Shown: positions 49,299-58,332, numbered from the stretch's first letter. The stretch is 64,000 bases of DNA from Saccharopolyspora_D taberi (GCF_039534165.1 NZ_BAAAUX010000016.1:1-64000); one strand, 5' to 3'. Numbers and translations are program-made. Notes: generated by a model from the letters alone, not told the origin.

Positions 49299-50879
49299 GT
49301 GCACCGAATCGACACCGACTGGTGGCGGGATGCCGTCGTCTACCAGGTCTACGTCCGCAGCTTCGCCGACGGCGACGGGGACGGCGTCGGCGACCTGGCC
49401 GGAGTGCGCGCCAGGCTCGGACACCTGGTGGACCTCGGCATCGACGCGCTCTGGCTGACGCCGTTCTACCCGTCGCCGATGGCCGACGGCGGTTACGACG
49501 TCGCCGACTACTGCGACGTCGACCCGCTGTTCGGCTCGCTGGAGGACTTCGACGCCCTGCTCGCCGACGCGCACGCGCGCGAACTCAAGGTGATCGTCGA
49601 CGTCGTGCCCAACCACACCTCGGACGCGCACCCGTGGTTCGCCGAGGCGCTGGCCGCGCAGCCCGGCGATCCGGCGCGCGACCGGTACCTGTTCCGGGAG
49701 GGCAAGGGCGACAACGGCGAACTCCCGCCCAACGACTGGGAATCCGTCTTCGGCGGTCCGGCGTGGACCCGGCTGCCCGACGGGCAGTGGTACCTGCACC
49801 TGTTCGCCCCCGAGCAGCCCGACCTCAACTGGCGCAACCCGCAGGTCCGCGCGGAGTTCCGCAAGGTGCTGAAGTTCTGGCTGGACCGCGGTGTCGACGG
49901 TTTCCGCATCGACGTCGCGCACGGGATGATCAAGCACCCGGACCTGCCCGACACCAACCTCCAGCAGCAGATCTCCCTGCTCGGCCGGGCCGAACTGCCC
50001 TACTTCGACCAGGACGAGGTGCACGAGATCTACCGCGAGTGGCGCGGTCTGCTCGACTCCTACCAGGGCGCGCGGATCGGCGTCGCCGAGGCGTGGGCGC
50101 CGACGAGCCGACGCCTGGCCCGCTACGTCCGGCCCGACGAACTGCACCAGGCGTTCAACATGGCGCTGCTGGAGGCCGACTGGTCCGCGGCCGGTTTCCG
50201 CGCGGTGATCGACGATTCGCTCGCGGCCAACGACGCTGTCGGCGCGACCACGACGTGGGTGCTGGGCAACCACGACGTCAAGCGCCCGGTGACCCGCTAC
50301 GGCGACGGCGCCACCGGGCTGCGGCGCGCCCGCGCGGCGGCGCTGCTGAGCTTCGCGCTGCCCGGCTCAGTTTACGTGTACCAGGGCGAGGAACTGGGTC
50401 TGCCGGAAGTGCTCGACCTGCCCGAGGAACTGCTCCAGGACCCGGTGTGGGAGCGGTCCGGCCACACCGATCGCGGGCGGGACGGCTGCCGGGTTCCGAT
50501 CCCGTGGGAAGGCGCGACGCCGCCGTTCGGGTTCGGCCCCGGGGACCGGAGCTGGCTGCCCGCGCCGGAGTCGTGGACGGAGCTGGCGGTCGCCGCGCAG
50601 CGCGGGCGCGACGACTCGGTGCTGGCGACCTACCGATCGGCTTTGGCGGTGCGACGGGAGAATCCGGCGCTGGGCGACGGGGAGCTGGAGTGGCTGGACG
50701 CGCCGGACGGGGTCCTGGTCTTCCGCCGCGAGCCCGGTTTCGCCTGCGCGGTGAACTTCGGCGCCGAACCGGTGGAACTGCCGCTGTCCGGCCGGGTTCT
50801 GTGCCGCAGCGACGGCGGTGCGGAGTGGACCGGAGTGCTGCCGGGGGAGACCGCGGTGTGGCTCGCGGAGATCCGGTAA
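49299..50879 (+). CDS. GH13 alpha-glucosidase / oligo-1,6-glucosidase
   Basis: A 526-residue intracellular glycoside hydrolase of family 13 acting on maltooligosaccharides. It begins WWRDAVVYQVYVRSFADGDGDGVGDLAGV. GH13 regions are DVVPNHTS, GFRIDVAHGM with nucleophile Asp205, GVAEAW with acid/base Glu264 and LGNHD with Asp326. The C-terminal domain is the usual beta-sandwich. There is no signal peptide, so it acts on sugars after import. GTG 49299 has AGGGAAGGGG upstream. It lies 90 bases downstream of the LacI gene on the same strand and completes the amylase-importer-glucosidase pathway. Confidence 0.95.
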   Translation: MHRIDTDWWRDAVVYQVYVRSFADGDGDGVGDLAGVRARLGHLVDLGIDALWLTPFYPSPMADGGYDVADYCDVDPLFGSLEDFDALLADAHARELKVIVDVVPNHTSDAHPWFAEALAAQPGDPARDRYLFREGKGDNGELPPNDWESVFGGPAWTRLPDGQWYLHLFAPEQPDLNWRNPQVRAEFRKVLKFWLDRGVDGFRIDVAHGMIKHPDLPDTNLQQQISLLGRAELPYFDQDEVHEIYREWRGLLDSYQGARIGVAEAWAPTSRRLARYVRPDELHQAFNMALLEADWSAAGFRAVIDDSLAANDAVGATTTWVLGNHDVKRPVTRYGDGATGLRRARAAALLSFALPGSVYVYQGEELGLPEVLDLPEELLQDPVWERSGHTDRGRDGCRVPIPWEGATPPFGFGPGDRSWLPAPESWTELAVAAQRGRDDSVLATYRSALAVRRENPALGDGELEWLDAPDGVLVFRREPGFACAVNFGAEPVELPLSGRVLCRSDGGAEWTGVLPGETAVWLAEIR

Positions 50880-50966
50880 AGATTCACCGGAAATCCTCCT
50901 AACAGGTCTATTTCCGCCGCATCGGGCGTGGTCACATCGATACCCCCGCACACACGGAGGTAGTCG

Positions 50967-51818
50967 ATGTTCCTGTTGCGACGATTAGCTGCCGGTGCCG
51001 CCGCGTTGGCGCTCGCCGGCCTGGGCGTGGTCGGACTCGGGCAGGCGCCCGCGTCCGCCGCGCCGAACTTCCAGGTCCCGTTCGAATGCGGCGTCACCGT
51101 CACCGCGGCGACGTTCAGCGGTCACAACCCGCCGTACTCGGTCGACTTCCAGAAGTCCGGGATCACCGGGATGCCGGTGCTCGCCTCCGCGGGCGGCAAG
51201 GTCTCCCGCGTCGAGGACGAGGGAAGCACCAGCTACGGCAAGTGGGTCGAGATCGACCACGGCTCGGGCTGGCGCACGCGCTACGCGCATCTGTCCAGAC
51301 AGGACGTCCGGGTGGGGCAGGACGTCGCTCTGGGCACCAGGATCGGCTTGGCGGGCGCGACCGGTGGCGTCACCGGCCCGCACCTGCACTACGAGCAGAT
51401 CCAGAACGGCACCGCCGTCAAGGTCACGCTCAACGGCGTCGCGGTGCCCTACTACGGCCACACGGACTTCACCAGCAAGAACAACTGCGGCGGCAACCCG
51501 TACTCGCCCGCGGAGATCTGCGGCGACGGCTACGGCGTGATCGACCAGGCCGGGCTTTCCGGGGCCGGCACCACCTACCTGCTTTACAACGCGTCGAACC
51601 AGAACAACTGCGTGGTGACGCTGAAGGCCAAATCGCTGGGCACCGCGTCGGCCGCGTCGGCGTTCCTGGAGGTCCAGGGCTCCGCCCGGGTCACCGACAG
51701 CGGGAACTTCGCCTACTACGCCGGGCCGGTCCGCAAGGAGGCCGGGTCGACCTGCGTGAAGTGGGGCGGTTCGGTCGGTTCCGAGTCCTACACCAGCCCC
51801 TTCGAGCACTGCGGCTGA
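50967..51818 (+). CDS. secreted M23 peptidase fused to a SapA-like domain
   Basis: A 283-residue exported protein. The signal peptide is residues 1-32. An M23 zinc endopeptidase domain covers about 34-165, with the metal ligands His53 and Asp60 in GHNPPYSVDF and His139 and His141 in GPHLHYEQ; it likely cuts peptidoglycan cross-bridges or stem peptides. The C-terminal part (about 170-283; DGYGVIDQAGLSGAGTTYLL, NCVVTLK, YYAGPV, TCVKWGG, FEHCG) resembles Streptomyces spore-associated protein A, as I recall it. Such a fusion is unusual. ATG 50967 has ACACGGAGGTAGTCG upstream. A role in cell-wall remodelling is inference. Confidence 0.88.
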   Translation: MFLLRRLAAGAAALALAGLGVVGLGQAPASAAPNFQVPFECGVTVTAATFSGHNPPYSVDFQKSGITGMPVLASAGGKVSRVEDEGSTSYGKWVEIDHGSGWRTRYAHLSRQDVRVGQDVALGTRIGLAGATGGVTGPHLHYEQIQNGTAVKVTLNGVAVPYYGHTDFTSKNNCGGNPYSPAEICGDGYGVIDQAGLSGAGTTYLLYNASNQNNCVVTLKAKSLGTASAASAFLEVQGSARVTDSGNFAYYAGPVRKEAGSTCVKWGGSVGSESYTSPFEHCG

Positions 51819-51843
51819 GCACCGGGTTGCGCGGGTCGTGTGG

Positions 51844-53004
51844 TCACGGCCCGCGCAGCGCGACCAGCGGGAACACCAGGATGCTGAGCATGGCCGCGCC
51901 GACCAGCGCCGAGGCGTTCGCGGCGGGCAGCACCCCGATCTCGGTCCCGATGGTGGTGATCACGACGACCATCGGCAGCGCCGCCGACGCCAGCAGGGCC
52001 AGCGTCCACCTCGGCCGCCGCGGCAGGTCGCGGCGGTGCAGCACGAGGACCGGCAGACCGCGCACGACGAAGAACGCGATCACGCTCGCGGGGATCAGCA
52101 GGAGCGCGGCAGGTGCGGCCAGCAGCGAGTCGAGGTCGTAGCGCATCCCGCTGACCACGAAGAAGAACGGGATGAGCAGCCCGAAGCCGATGCCTTCGAG
52201 CTTGGTGTGGACGATCGCGGTCTCCCGGGGATCACCGGCGTCGAGGAACAGCCGCACGACGAGTCCCGCGGTGAAGGCGCCCAGCAGCACGTCCAGTCCG
52301 AGCCCGCCGGCGATCCAGAGCATCAGCACCACGACGAGCATCGCCAGCCGCACGCCGAACTGCACGCTGGTGCCCAGGGTGGTGGCGATCAGCCTGCGCA
52401 GCCGCTCCGAGCGGGGCCGGGAAGCCAGCCACAGCGCGATGCCCGCGACCACCGCGAACCCGACCAGCACCAGCGCGGTCCGCATCGGACGCTGCCCGCT
52501 GAGCAGCAGTGCGACCGCGATGATCGGGCCGAACTCGCCGAAAGCGCCGACCGCCAGGATCCGCGCGCCCAGCGGAGTGCCCAGCAGCCCGGCGTCGCCG
52601 ACCATCGGCAGCGTCGTGCCGAGCGCGGTCGTGGTCAGCGCCAGGCCCACGACCAGCGCGCCCGGCGAGAACCCGTGCAGCAGCAACCCGATCCCCAGGC
52701 CCAGCGCCAGCGAGCAGGCCCAGCCCGCGGCGGCCAGCCGCAGCGGTTTACCGCGCACCTGGCCGAACTCCAGCTCGTAGCCCGCCAGGAACATCAGCAT
52801 GGCCAGGCCGGAGTCGGCGATGAACCCGATGACGTCGTTCTCGCTCGCCCAGCCGAGCACCTGCGGTCCGATGAGGATCCCGAGCAGGATCTCCAGCACC
52901 GCGGAGGGGATCACCACCCACCTCGCCAGCCGGTCGCTGATCAGCGGAGCGATCGTGGTGGCCACGGCCACCACCGCGATGGTCGCCAGGGTGGTCACCG
53001 GCAT
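51844..53004 (-). CDS. cation/proton antiporter (CPA2 family)
   Basis: A 386-residue polytopic membrane protein of the Kef/CPA2 monovalent cation:proton antiporter type. About twelve to thirteen hydrophobic helices run from MPVTTLATIAVVAVATTIA to the end. Conserved elements are PSAVLEILLGILIGP, GLAMLMFLAGYELEF and LGAFTAGLVVR followed by ETAIVHTKLEGIGFGLLIPFFFVVSGMRYDL. No TrkA-N nucleotide domain is attached. The ion is unknown. ATG 53004 has GGAGGGCCC upstream. Its stop is 25 bases from the convergent M23 gene. Confidence 0.9.
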   Translation of the reverse strand: MPVTTLATIAVVAVATTIAPLISDRLARWVVIPSAVLEILLGILIGPQVLGWASENDVIGFIADSGLAMLMFLAGYELEFGQVRGKPLRLAAAGWACSLALGLGIGLLLHGFSPGALVVGLALTTTALGTTLPMVGDAGLLGTPLGARILAVGAFGEFGPIIAVALLLSGQRPMRTALVLVGFAVVAGIALWLASRPRSERLRRLIATTLGTSVQFGVRLAMLVVVLMLWIAGGLGLDVLLGAFTAGLVVRLFLDAGDPRETAIVHTKLEGIGFGLLIPFFFVVSGMRYDLDSLLAAPAALLLIPASVIAFFVVRGLPVLVLHRRDLPRRPRWTLALLASAALPMVVVITTIGTEIGVLPAANASALVGAAMLSILVFPLVALRGP

Positions 53005-53142
53005 GGGCCCTCCGCTCGACGGGTGCCCGTCGAACCTAGGCCGGGCTCCCGGCGGCCACCGCCCGCGCTCACCCGGTCGGGGAGGGCAACGAGGACTGGA
53101 ACCCGCGAGCACCGGCGGTCCGCCCGGCGAAGACTCGTGGAC

Positions 53143-53835
53143 GTGACCACGACCGCGGCAACGCACACCAAGATCGAACCCGGCATCCTCTACTTCGGCA
53201 CCCCGGTGGTGCTGATCTCCACCCGCAACCAGGACGGCACGGCCAACCTGTCGCCGATGTCCTCGGCCTTCTGGCTCGGCTGGCGGGCGGTGCTGGGCTT
53301 GGGCTCCCTTTCGCACACGACCGCGAACATGCTCCGCACCCGCGAATGCGTGCTGAGCCTGCCGTCCGACGCGCTCGCCGGCGCCGTCGACCGGCTCGCG
53401 CTGACGACCGGCTCCGACCCGGTTCCGGAGTTCAAGCAGGACCGCGGCTACTGGCACGAGAGCGACAAGTTCGCCCGCGCCGGGCTCACCCCCGTCGAGT
53501 CCGAGACGGTCGGCGCGCCGGGCGTCGCGGAGTGCCCGGTGAACATGGAGGCGGTGGTCGAGGCGGTGCACCCGGTGGCCGCCGACCAAGGGGAGCAGCA
53601 GGCTTCCATCGTGACCTTCGAGGTGCGCGTCCAGCGGGTGCACGTCCACGACGCGATCCGGATGCCGGGCACCACCGACCGCATCGACCCGGACCGCTGG
53701 CGGCCGCTGATCATGAGCTTCCAGCAGTTCTACGGCCTCGGGCCGCGACTGCGCCCCTCCGCGCTGGCGACCATCCCGGAACGGCTCTACCGGGGCCCGG
53801 ACATCGAGCGGGCGCGGGCGGTTCCCGAACGCTGA
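53143..53835 (+). CDS. flavin reductase-like FMN-binding protein
   Basis: A 230-residue protein with the flavin reductase-like split-barrel fold. FGTPVVLISTRNQDGTANLSPMSSAFWLG is the N-terminal FMN-binding block and SHTTANMLRTRECVLSLPSDAL the next; CPVNMEAVVEAVHPVA follows, as in proteins annotated as flavin reductase-domain oxidoreductases. FMN binding is expected; the reaction is unknown. GTG 53143 is chosen with GAAG ten bases upstream; a GTG six bases earlier is an alternative. It is divergent from the antiporter and followed by a strong terminator. Confidence 0.85.
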   Translation: MTTTAATHTKIEPGILYFGTPVVLISTRNQDGTANLSPMSSAFWLGWRAVLGLGSLSHTTANMLRTRECVLSLPSDALAGAVDRLALTTGSDPVPEFKQDRGYWHESDKFARAGLTPVESETVGAPGVAECPVNMEAVVEAVHPVAADQGEQQASIVTFEVRVQRVHVHDAIRMPGTTDRIDPDRWRPLIMSFQQFYGLGPRLRPSALATIPERLYRGPDIERARAVPER

Positions 53836-53930
53836 CCGGTTCTCGCCACAACGTCACCCGATCAGAGCAAGGTCCCGGCGGAACCAGGGGGACGTAGCCG
53901 TCGTCACACCGACGACTTACCCCTGGGGAG

Positions 53931-53970
53931 CCGGTGCGGGCGGGCGAGTGGGGCCACCCGCCCGCACCGG
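53931..53970 (+). terminator. flavin reductase gene terminator
   Basis: A perfect 14-bp stem (53931-53944 with 53957-53970) follows a second structured segment (CCAGGGG/CCCCTGG, 53884-53926, enclosing GTCGTC/GACGAC). Together they form two stacked hairpins after the gene. Confidence 0.75.
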
Positions 53971-54009
53971 CGCTGATTCCCGGCAGCCACCCGGTCCGGC
54001 CCGATCAGG

Positions 54010-54047
54010 CCGGACCAGCCCGATCAAGCCGGACCAGCCCGATCAAG
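54010..54047. repeat. 19-bp tandem repeat, two copies plus a partial
   Basis: CCGGACCAGCCCGATCAAG occurs twice end to end (54010-54028 and 54029-54047), with a degenerate partial copy before. It lies just upstream of the membrane protein gene at 54066. Confidence 0.65.
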
Positions 54048-54065
54048 TAGGTACAGTTCCCGCTC

Positions 54066-54614
54066 GTGCATCCGCAGCAGCCATATCCACCGCAGTTCCA
54101 GGCTCCCCGGCCGAGCGCCGGAACGGCGGTCGGCTCCGCATTGCTCGGGGTCTTCGCGGCACTCGTGTCCGCGCTCATGCTCACCGCCTCGATCGTTTCG
54201 GTGGGCGTGTTCGAACCGTTCCTGCTCAGCATCGTGCTGGTGGCGGTCCGGCTGGCCGTGTTCACCGTGGGCGCGGTGCTGATCCTCGGCCCGAAGAGCC
54301 AGGCAGGCCGGTACTTGATCATCATCGCCGCGGCGGCGTACCTGATCCTCGGCCTGTGGGGAGCGGTGACCTTCCTGTCGGTGATCGGCGCCGACGGGCT
54401 CACCATCGGATACGTGCTCCCGACGCTGGTCAACCTGCTGCTGCTCGCGCTGGTGCTCCTGCTGGCGGCCCTGCCGTCGACCGGTCGGTACCTGGCCGCC
54501 GCGGCGCAGCGCAAGCGGGCCGCGACCCAGCAGCAGTGGGCCCAACAGCAATCGCCGCCGCAGCAGTGGCCGCAGCAGCCGTCGCCCCAGCAGCAGTGGC
54601 CGCAGCAGCGCTGA
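54066..54614 (+). CDS. four-helix membrane protein with Gln/Pro-rich tail
   Basis: A 182-residue protein of unknown function. Four hydrophobic helices are at about 20-45, 55-77, 83-103 and 112-140. A short proline-rich N-terminus (HPQQPYPPQFQAPRP) and a Q/P/W-rich C-terminal tail (QQQWAQQQSPPQQWPQQ and repeats) flank them, both probably cytoplasmic. The tail is a simple-sequence repeat and may vary in length. GTG 54066 is the start. It is convergent with asnB across a bidirectional terminator. Confidence 0.75.
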   Translation: MHPQQPYPPQFQAPRPSAGTAVGSALLGVFAALVSALMLTASIVSVGVFEPFLLSIVLVAVRLAVFTVGAVLILGPKSQAGRYLIIIAAAAYLILGLWGAVTFLSVIGADGLTIGYVLPTLVNLLLLALVLLLAALPSTGRYLAAAAQRKRAATQQQWAQQQSPPQQWPQQPSPQQQWPQQR

Positions 54615-54621
54615 ATGAACG

Positions 54622-54651
54622 CGGGCCGTGGGCGGGAGCGCCCACGGCCCG
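54622..54651. terminator. bidirectional terminator before asnB
   Basis: A perfect 13-bp stem (54622-54634 with 54639-54651) and a GGAG loop lie between the convergent membrane protein gene and asnB. Confidence 0.8.
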
Positions 54652-54656
54652 TCGCG

Positions 54657-56585
54657 TCAGAGCTTGACCGGGTAGTGCGGCTCGGGCACCTCCGGCGAGA
54701 GCCTGCCCTCGATGAAGATGCCGTGCCAGAGCATGAACACCAGCAGCGCCCAGAGCCTGCGGCTGTGGTCCAGCACCCCGGACCGGTGCTCCTCCAGCAG
54801 CTGGAGCACCGCGGTGCGGTTGATCAGGTGATCGGTCTGCGACTGCTGGATGATGTTGCGCGCCCAGTCGTGCATCTCGTCCCGCAGCCAGTGCTTGATC
54901 GGCACCGGGAACCCGAGCTTGCGGCGGTTGAGCACGTGCGCGGGCACCACCTGGCGCATCGCCTGGCGCAGCGCGTACTTCGTGGTCTCCCTGGTGATCT
55001 TCTGGTCCAGCGGGATCCGGCTGGCCACCCGGAAGACCTCCGGGTCCAGGAACGGCACCCGCAGCTCCAGCGAGTTGGCCATGGTCATCTTGTCGGCCTT
55101 GACCAGGATGTCCCCGCGCAGCCAGGTGAACAGGTCCACGTGCTGCATCCGGGTCACCGGGTCCCAGCCCGCCGACGTGCGGTAGGCCGCGGCGGTGACG
55201 TCCTGGTGCGACACGCCCGGGTCGAAGCCGCGCATGACGTTGCGCAGCTGGTCGTCCCGGAAGATCCGGGCGTTGCCGTAGTAGCGCTCCTCCAGGCTCA
55301 GCGAACCCCGGCGCAGCAGGTCCTTGCCCCGCACGCCCTCCGGGATCGCCGTGGAAACCCTGCCCATCGCCTTGCGCAGCGCCCCGGGCACCTTCTCGAA
55401 CGGCGCCAGCGACAGCGGCTCGCGGTAGATCGTGTACCCGCCGAACAGCTCGTCGGCGCCCTCGCCGGAGAGCACCACCTTGACGTGCTGGCGCGCCTCG
55501 CGGGCGATGAACCACAGCGGCACCAGCGCCGGGTCGGCCACCGGATCGTCCAGGTACCAGACGATCAGCGGCAGCGTCTCCATCATCTCCTCGGCCGAGA
55601 CCGTGCGGACCACGTGCTTGACGCCGATCGCCGCCGCCGACTCGGCGGCCACGTCGACCTCCGAGTAGCCCTGCCGCTCGAACCCGGTGGTGAAGGTGAT
55701 CAGGTTCGGGTTGTGCTCCTTGGCCAGCGCGGCGATCGCGGTCGAGTCGATGCCGCCGGACAGGAACGAGCCGACGGTGACGTCGGCCCGCATGTGCTTG
55801 GCGACCGAGTCGCGCATCACCTCGACGATCTCGTCGTGCAGCCGCTTGGCGTCGGAGTCGCCGTGCACCGGGCGCGCGTTGAAGTTCGGCTGGAAGTACC
55901 GCTCGGTCACCAGCTGGCCGCCCGGCGAGACGGTGAACGAGGTCCCCGACTCGATCCGGCGCACCCTCCGGTGCAGCGTCTCCGGCTCGGGCACGTACTG
56001 CAGCACCAGGTAGTGCTGCATCGCCTTGTGGTCCAGGTCCTCGTCGATGCGCAGCGTGTTGGCCAGGCCGAGCAGGCTCTTCTTCTCGCTGGCGAAGGCG
56101 ATGCCGCCGGACCCCTGCGCGTAGAACAGCGGCTTGATGCCGAACGGGTCGCGCGCGCCGAAGACGACCTTGCGCTCGTTGTCCCAGATCAGGAACGCGA
56201 ACATGCCGCGCAGGCGCCCCACCATGGAGGTGCCCAGGTAGTGGTAGGCGGCGACGATGACCTCGGTGTCGCCGTCGGTGTTGAACCGGGCGCCGTGCTG
56301 CTCGACCAGCTCCGCCCGCAGTTCGAGGTAGTTGTAGATCTCGCCGTTGAACAGGATGGTGTAGCGGCCGGGGTCGTCGGCCGGACCCCAGCTCAGCGGC
56401 TGGTGGGAGTGCTCCAGGTCGATGATCGACAGCCGGTTGAAGCCGAAGACCAGCTCACCGCCATGCCAGGTGTCGCTCTCGTCCGGTCCCCGGTGCCGCT
56501 GGCACCGCAGTGCGGTGGCCACGGCGTCGCGGGCGAAACCGGCGTTCTCTTCGGTGGGACAGACCAGTCCAAGCAGGCCGCACAC
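54657..56585 (-). CDS. asnB: asparagine synthase (glutamine-hydrolysing)
   Basis: AsnB (642 residues) makes asparagine from aspartate, glutamine and ATP. The N-terminal class II glutaminase domain begins with the catalytic Cys2 after the initiator (CGLLGLVCPT), so the GTG at 56585 must be the start even though the frame stays open through the ctaC region. Further glutaminase blocks are RGPDES, FGFNRLSIID and LFNGEIYNYLELR. The C-terminal synthetase domain has the pyrophosphate loop SFLSGGIDSTAIAALA, followed by LSGEGADELFGGY. It is the equivalent of Rv2201 and lies next to ctaC as in M. tuberculosis; close homologues there amidate cell-wall diaminopimelate, so that role is also possible. Confidence 0.95.
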   Translation of the reverse strand: MCGLLGLVCPTEENAGFARDAVATALRCQRHRGPDESDTWHGGELVFGFNRLSIIDLEHSHQPLSWGPADDPGRYTILFNGEIYNYLELRAELVEQHGARFNTDGDTEVIVAAYHYLGTSMVGRLRGMFAFLIWDNERKVVFGARDPFGIKPLFYAQGSGGIAFASEKKSLLGLANTLRIDEDLDHKAMQHYLVLQYVPEPETLHRRVRRIESGTSFTVSPGGQLVTERYFQPNFNARPVHGDSDAKRLHDEIVEVMRDSVAKHMRADVTVGSFLSGGIDSTAIAALAKEHNPNLITFTTGFERQGYSEVDVAAESAAAIGVKHVVRTVSAEEMMETLPLIVWYLDDPVADPALVPLWFIAREARQHVKVVLSGEGADELFGGYTIYREPLSLAPFEKVPGALRKAMGRVSTAIPEGVRGKDLLRRGSLSLEERYYGNARIFRDDQLRNVMRGFDPGVSHQDVTAAAYRTSAGWDPVTRMQHVDLFTWLRGDILVKADKMTMANSLELRVPFLDPEVFRVASRIPLDQKITRETTKYALRQAMRQVVPAHVLNRRKLGFPVPIKHWLRDEMHDWARNIIQQSQTDHLINRTAVLQLLEEHRSGVLDHSRRLWALLVFMLWHGIFIEGRLSPEVPEPHYPVKL

Positions 56586-56900
56586 GTGTCTCGGGCACCT
56601 CTCGTGTCGGCGGTGTGTTGTTTGCTCCCCGACGGGAAACCCCAGTATGCCGTTGCACCGGCCGCCACCCGCACGCGCGGGGGCCATGCCCTCCGGTAGG
56701 GGAGGGGGTCGGCCACGGCAGGTGATCTCGCTCTCGCGGGCGGTTCCGGACGCCCCGGTGGGGCTACCCCGGAGCAGTATCGCGGCTACTGCTGGGCTAG
56801 GCTTCGCCGCAGAATTCCGGTGGTGGACGCCTCCCCGTGTGGGGGACGGGCGGACGAGTCCGCCGGATCGGTGAGTTTCGCAGCGAGGAGGCGTCGCACA
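56586..56900. other. divergent asnB/ctaC intergenic region
   Basis: The 315 bases should hold promoters for both asnB and ctaC. Both strands stay open in some frames, but no ribosome site or recognisable protein supports a gene. A GAGGAGG ribosome site for ctaC lies at its right end. I saw no clear sigma-70 pair. Confidence 0.5.
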
Positions 56901-57845
56901 GTGGGCCTGAAGGAGGCGACCCGAGTGCCACGGCTGGTCAAGGTCACTGGGCTGATCGGCCTGGTTGGTGTCGCGGCAACGGGCTGCACGACCGACGAGG
57001 TCATGCGGTTCGGCTGGCCGCAGGGTGTCACCCCGCAGGCCGAGTCGATGCGGCAGCTGTGGACCTGGTCGGTGATCGCGGCACTGGCGGTCGGGGTGAT
57101 CGTGTGGGGGCTGATCTTCTGGTCGGTCGCCTTCCACCGGAAGAAGACCGAGGAGCTGCCCCGGCAGTTCCAGTACAACCTGCCGCTGGAGATCATCTAC
57201 TCGGTGGTCCCGTTCGTGATGGTCGTGGTGCTGTTCTACTTCACCGCGGTCACCCAGAACTACGTGCTGGCCAAACCGGCCAAGCCGGACGTGACGGTCA
57301 ACGCGGTGTCCTTCCAGTGGAACTGGGAGTTCAACTACCCGGACTACAGGACCCCGGACGGCCAGCCGGTCCGCACCGTCGGCAGCAGCAGCGAGATCCC
57401 GCTGCTGGTCCTGCCGACCGACTCCGCCGTCGAGTACCACCTCTCGTCGACCGACGTCATCCACTCGTTCTTCGTGCCGGAGTTCCACTTCAAGCGGGAC
57501 ACCTTCCCGCACCCGGAGAAGAACAACCAGGACAACGTCTTCCAGAACACCATCGACCGCGAGGGCTCGTTCGTCGGCCGTTGCGCCGAGCTGTGCGGCA
57601 CCTACCACTCGATGATGAACTTCGAGGTCCGGGCGCTGTCGAAGGACAAGTTCGATCAGTACATGCAGCTGCGGACGAGCAACAACCCGGACACCGGGCG
57701 CCCGTACACCGCGGCCGAGGCGCTGGCGAAGATGGACTGCGGCGAGCTGTGCACCCCGCGCGCGGTGACCGGTGTCCCGTTCGACACCGAGCGGACCGGC
57801 GGCAAGCCGTCGGGCATCGGGGCCGGTTCGGCGGTCGGCAACTGA
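56901..57845 (+). CDS. ctaC: cytochrome c oxidase subunit II
   Basis: CtaC (314 residues) carries the CuA centre that receives electrons from the bcc complex in the aa3 oxidase. A lipoprotein-type N-terminus ends at Cys29 (GVAATGC). Two transmembrane helices follow at about 53-75 and 94-116. The periplasmic cupredoxin domain contains FQWNWEF and the CuA ligands Cys228, Cys232 and His236 in CAELCGTYHSMM. GTG 56901 has GAGGAGG upstream. A C-terminal extension of about 40 residues is typical of actinobacteria. It is followed by ctaF 43 bases later. Confidence 0.97.
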   Translation: MGLKEATRVPRLVKVTGLIGLVGVAATGCTTDEVMRFGWPQGVTPQAESMRQLWTWSVIAALAVGVIVWGLIFWSVAFHRKKTEELPRQFQYNLPLEIIYSVVPFVMVVVLFYFTAVTQNYVLAKPAKPDVTVNAVSFQWNWEFNYPDYRTPDGQPVRTVGSSSEIPLLVLPTDSAVEYHLSSTDVIHSFFVPEFHFKRDTFPHPEKNNQDNVFQNTIDREGSFVGRCAELCGTYHSMMNFEVRALSKDKFDQYMQLRTSNNPDTGRPYTAAEALAKMDCGELCTPRAVTGVPFDTERTGGKPSGIGAGSAVGN

Positions 57846-57888
57846 GGAGTGCCCTCGACGGGGCGCAAGGCGTGAGAGCGAGGACTCC

Positions 57889-58287
57889 ATGAAGGTCGAA
57901 GCGAAGATCTTCAACTACATCACAGGCTTCTTCTTCCTGTCCGCGATCGTGTACGGGTTCTGGGCGAAGGAGCCGGTGGGCACGGTCGCGCTGATCCTGG
58001 TCGGCGGGCTGTCGCTGCTGATCGGCACGTACTTCCAGTTCGTGGCCCGGCGCATCGAGCCGCGCCCCGAGGACAACGAGGACGCCGAGATCAGCGACGG
58101 CGCCGGGGAGCTGGGCTTCTTCAGCCCCGGCAGCTACTGGCCGGTCGGCCTGGCCGCCTCCGCCGGGCTCGCCGGTGTCGCGCTGGCCTTCTTCCACGTG
58201 TGGATGATCGTGATCGCCGTCGCGGTCGTCCTGATCATGGTGGCCGGCCTGGTGTTCGAGTACCACACCGGACCGAACCACGAGTGA
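57889..58287 (+). CDS. ctaF: cytochrome c oxidase subunit IV (actinobacterial)
   Basis: CtaF (132 residues) is the small actinobacterial subunit IV of the aa3 oxidase. It begins MKVEAKIFNYITGFFFLSAIVYGFW and has four hydrophobic helices at about 9-29, 33-52, 81-101 and 104-124. An acidic middle loop (PRPEDNEDAEISDGAG) lies between the pairs. It stabilises the bcc-aa3 supercomplex. ATG 57889 has GCGAGGACTCC upstream. It is cotranscribed with ctaC and is followed by a terminator; equivalent to Rv2199c. Confidence 0.95.
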   Translation: MKVEAKIFNYITGFFFLSAIVYGFWAKEPVGTVALILVGGLSLLIGTYFQFVARRIEPRPEDNEDAEISDGAGELGFFSPGSYWPVGLAASAGLAGVALAFFHVWMIVIAVAVVLIMVAGLVFEYHTGPNHE

Positions 58288-58300
58288 ACCGAGCCGCCGA

Positions 58301-58332
58301 GGAGCCCCGGATCCGGATGGGTCCGGGGCTCC
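58301..58332 (+). terminator. ctaC-ctaF terminator
   Basis: An 11-bp perfect stem (58301-58311 with 58322-58332) and a 10-base loop lie 14 bases after the ctaF stop. Confidence 0.75.

Noticed and set aside
56586..57914. Long N-terminal extension of the asparagine synthase frame
   Set aside because: The glutaminase nucleophile must be residue 2, which fixes the start at 56585. The extension also crosses the ctaC coding region.
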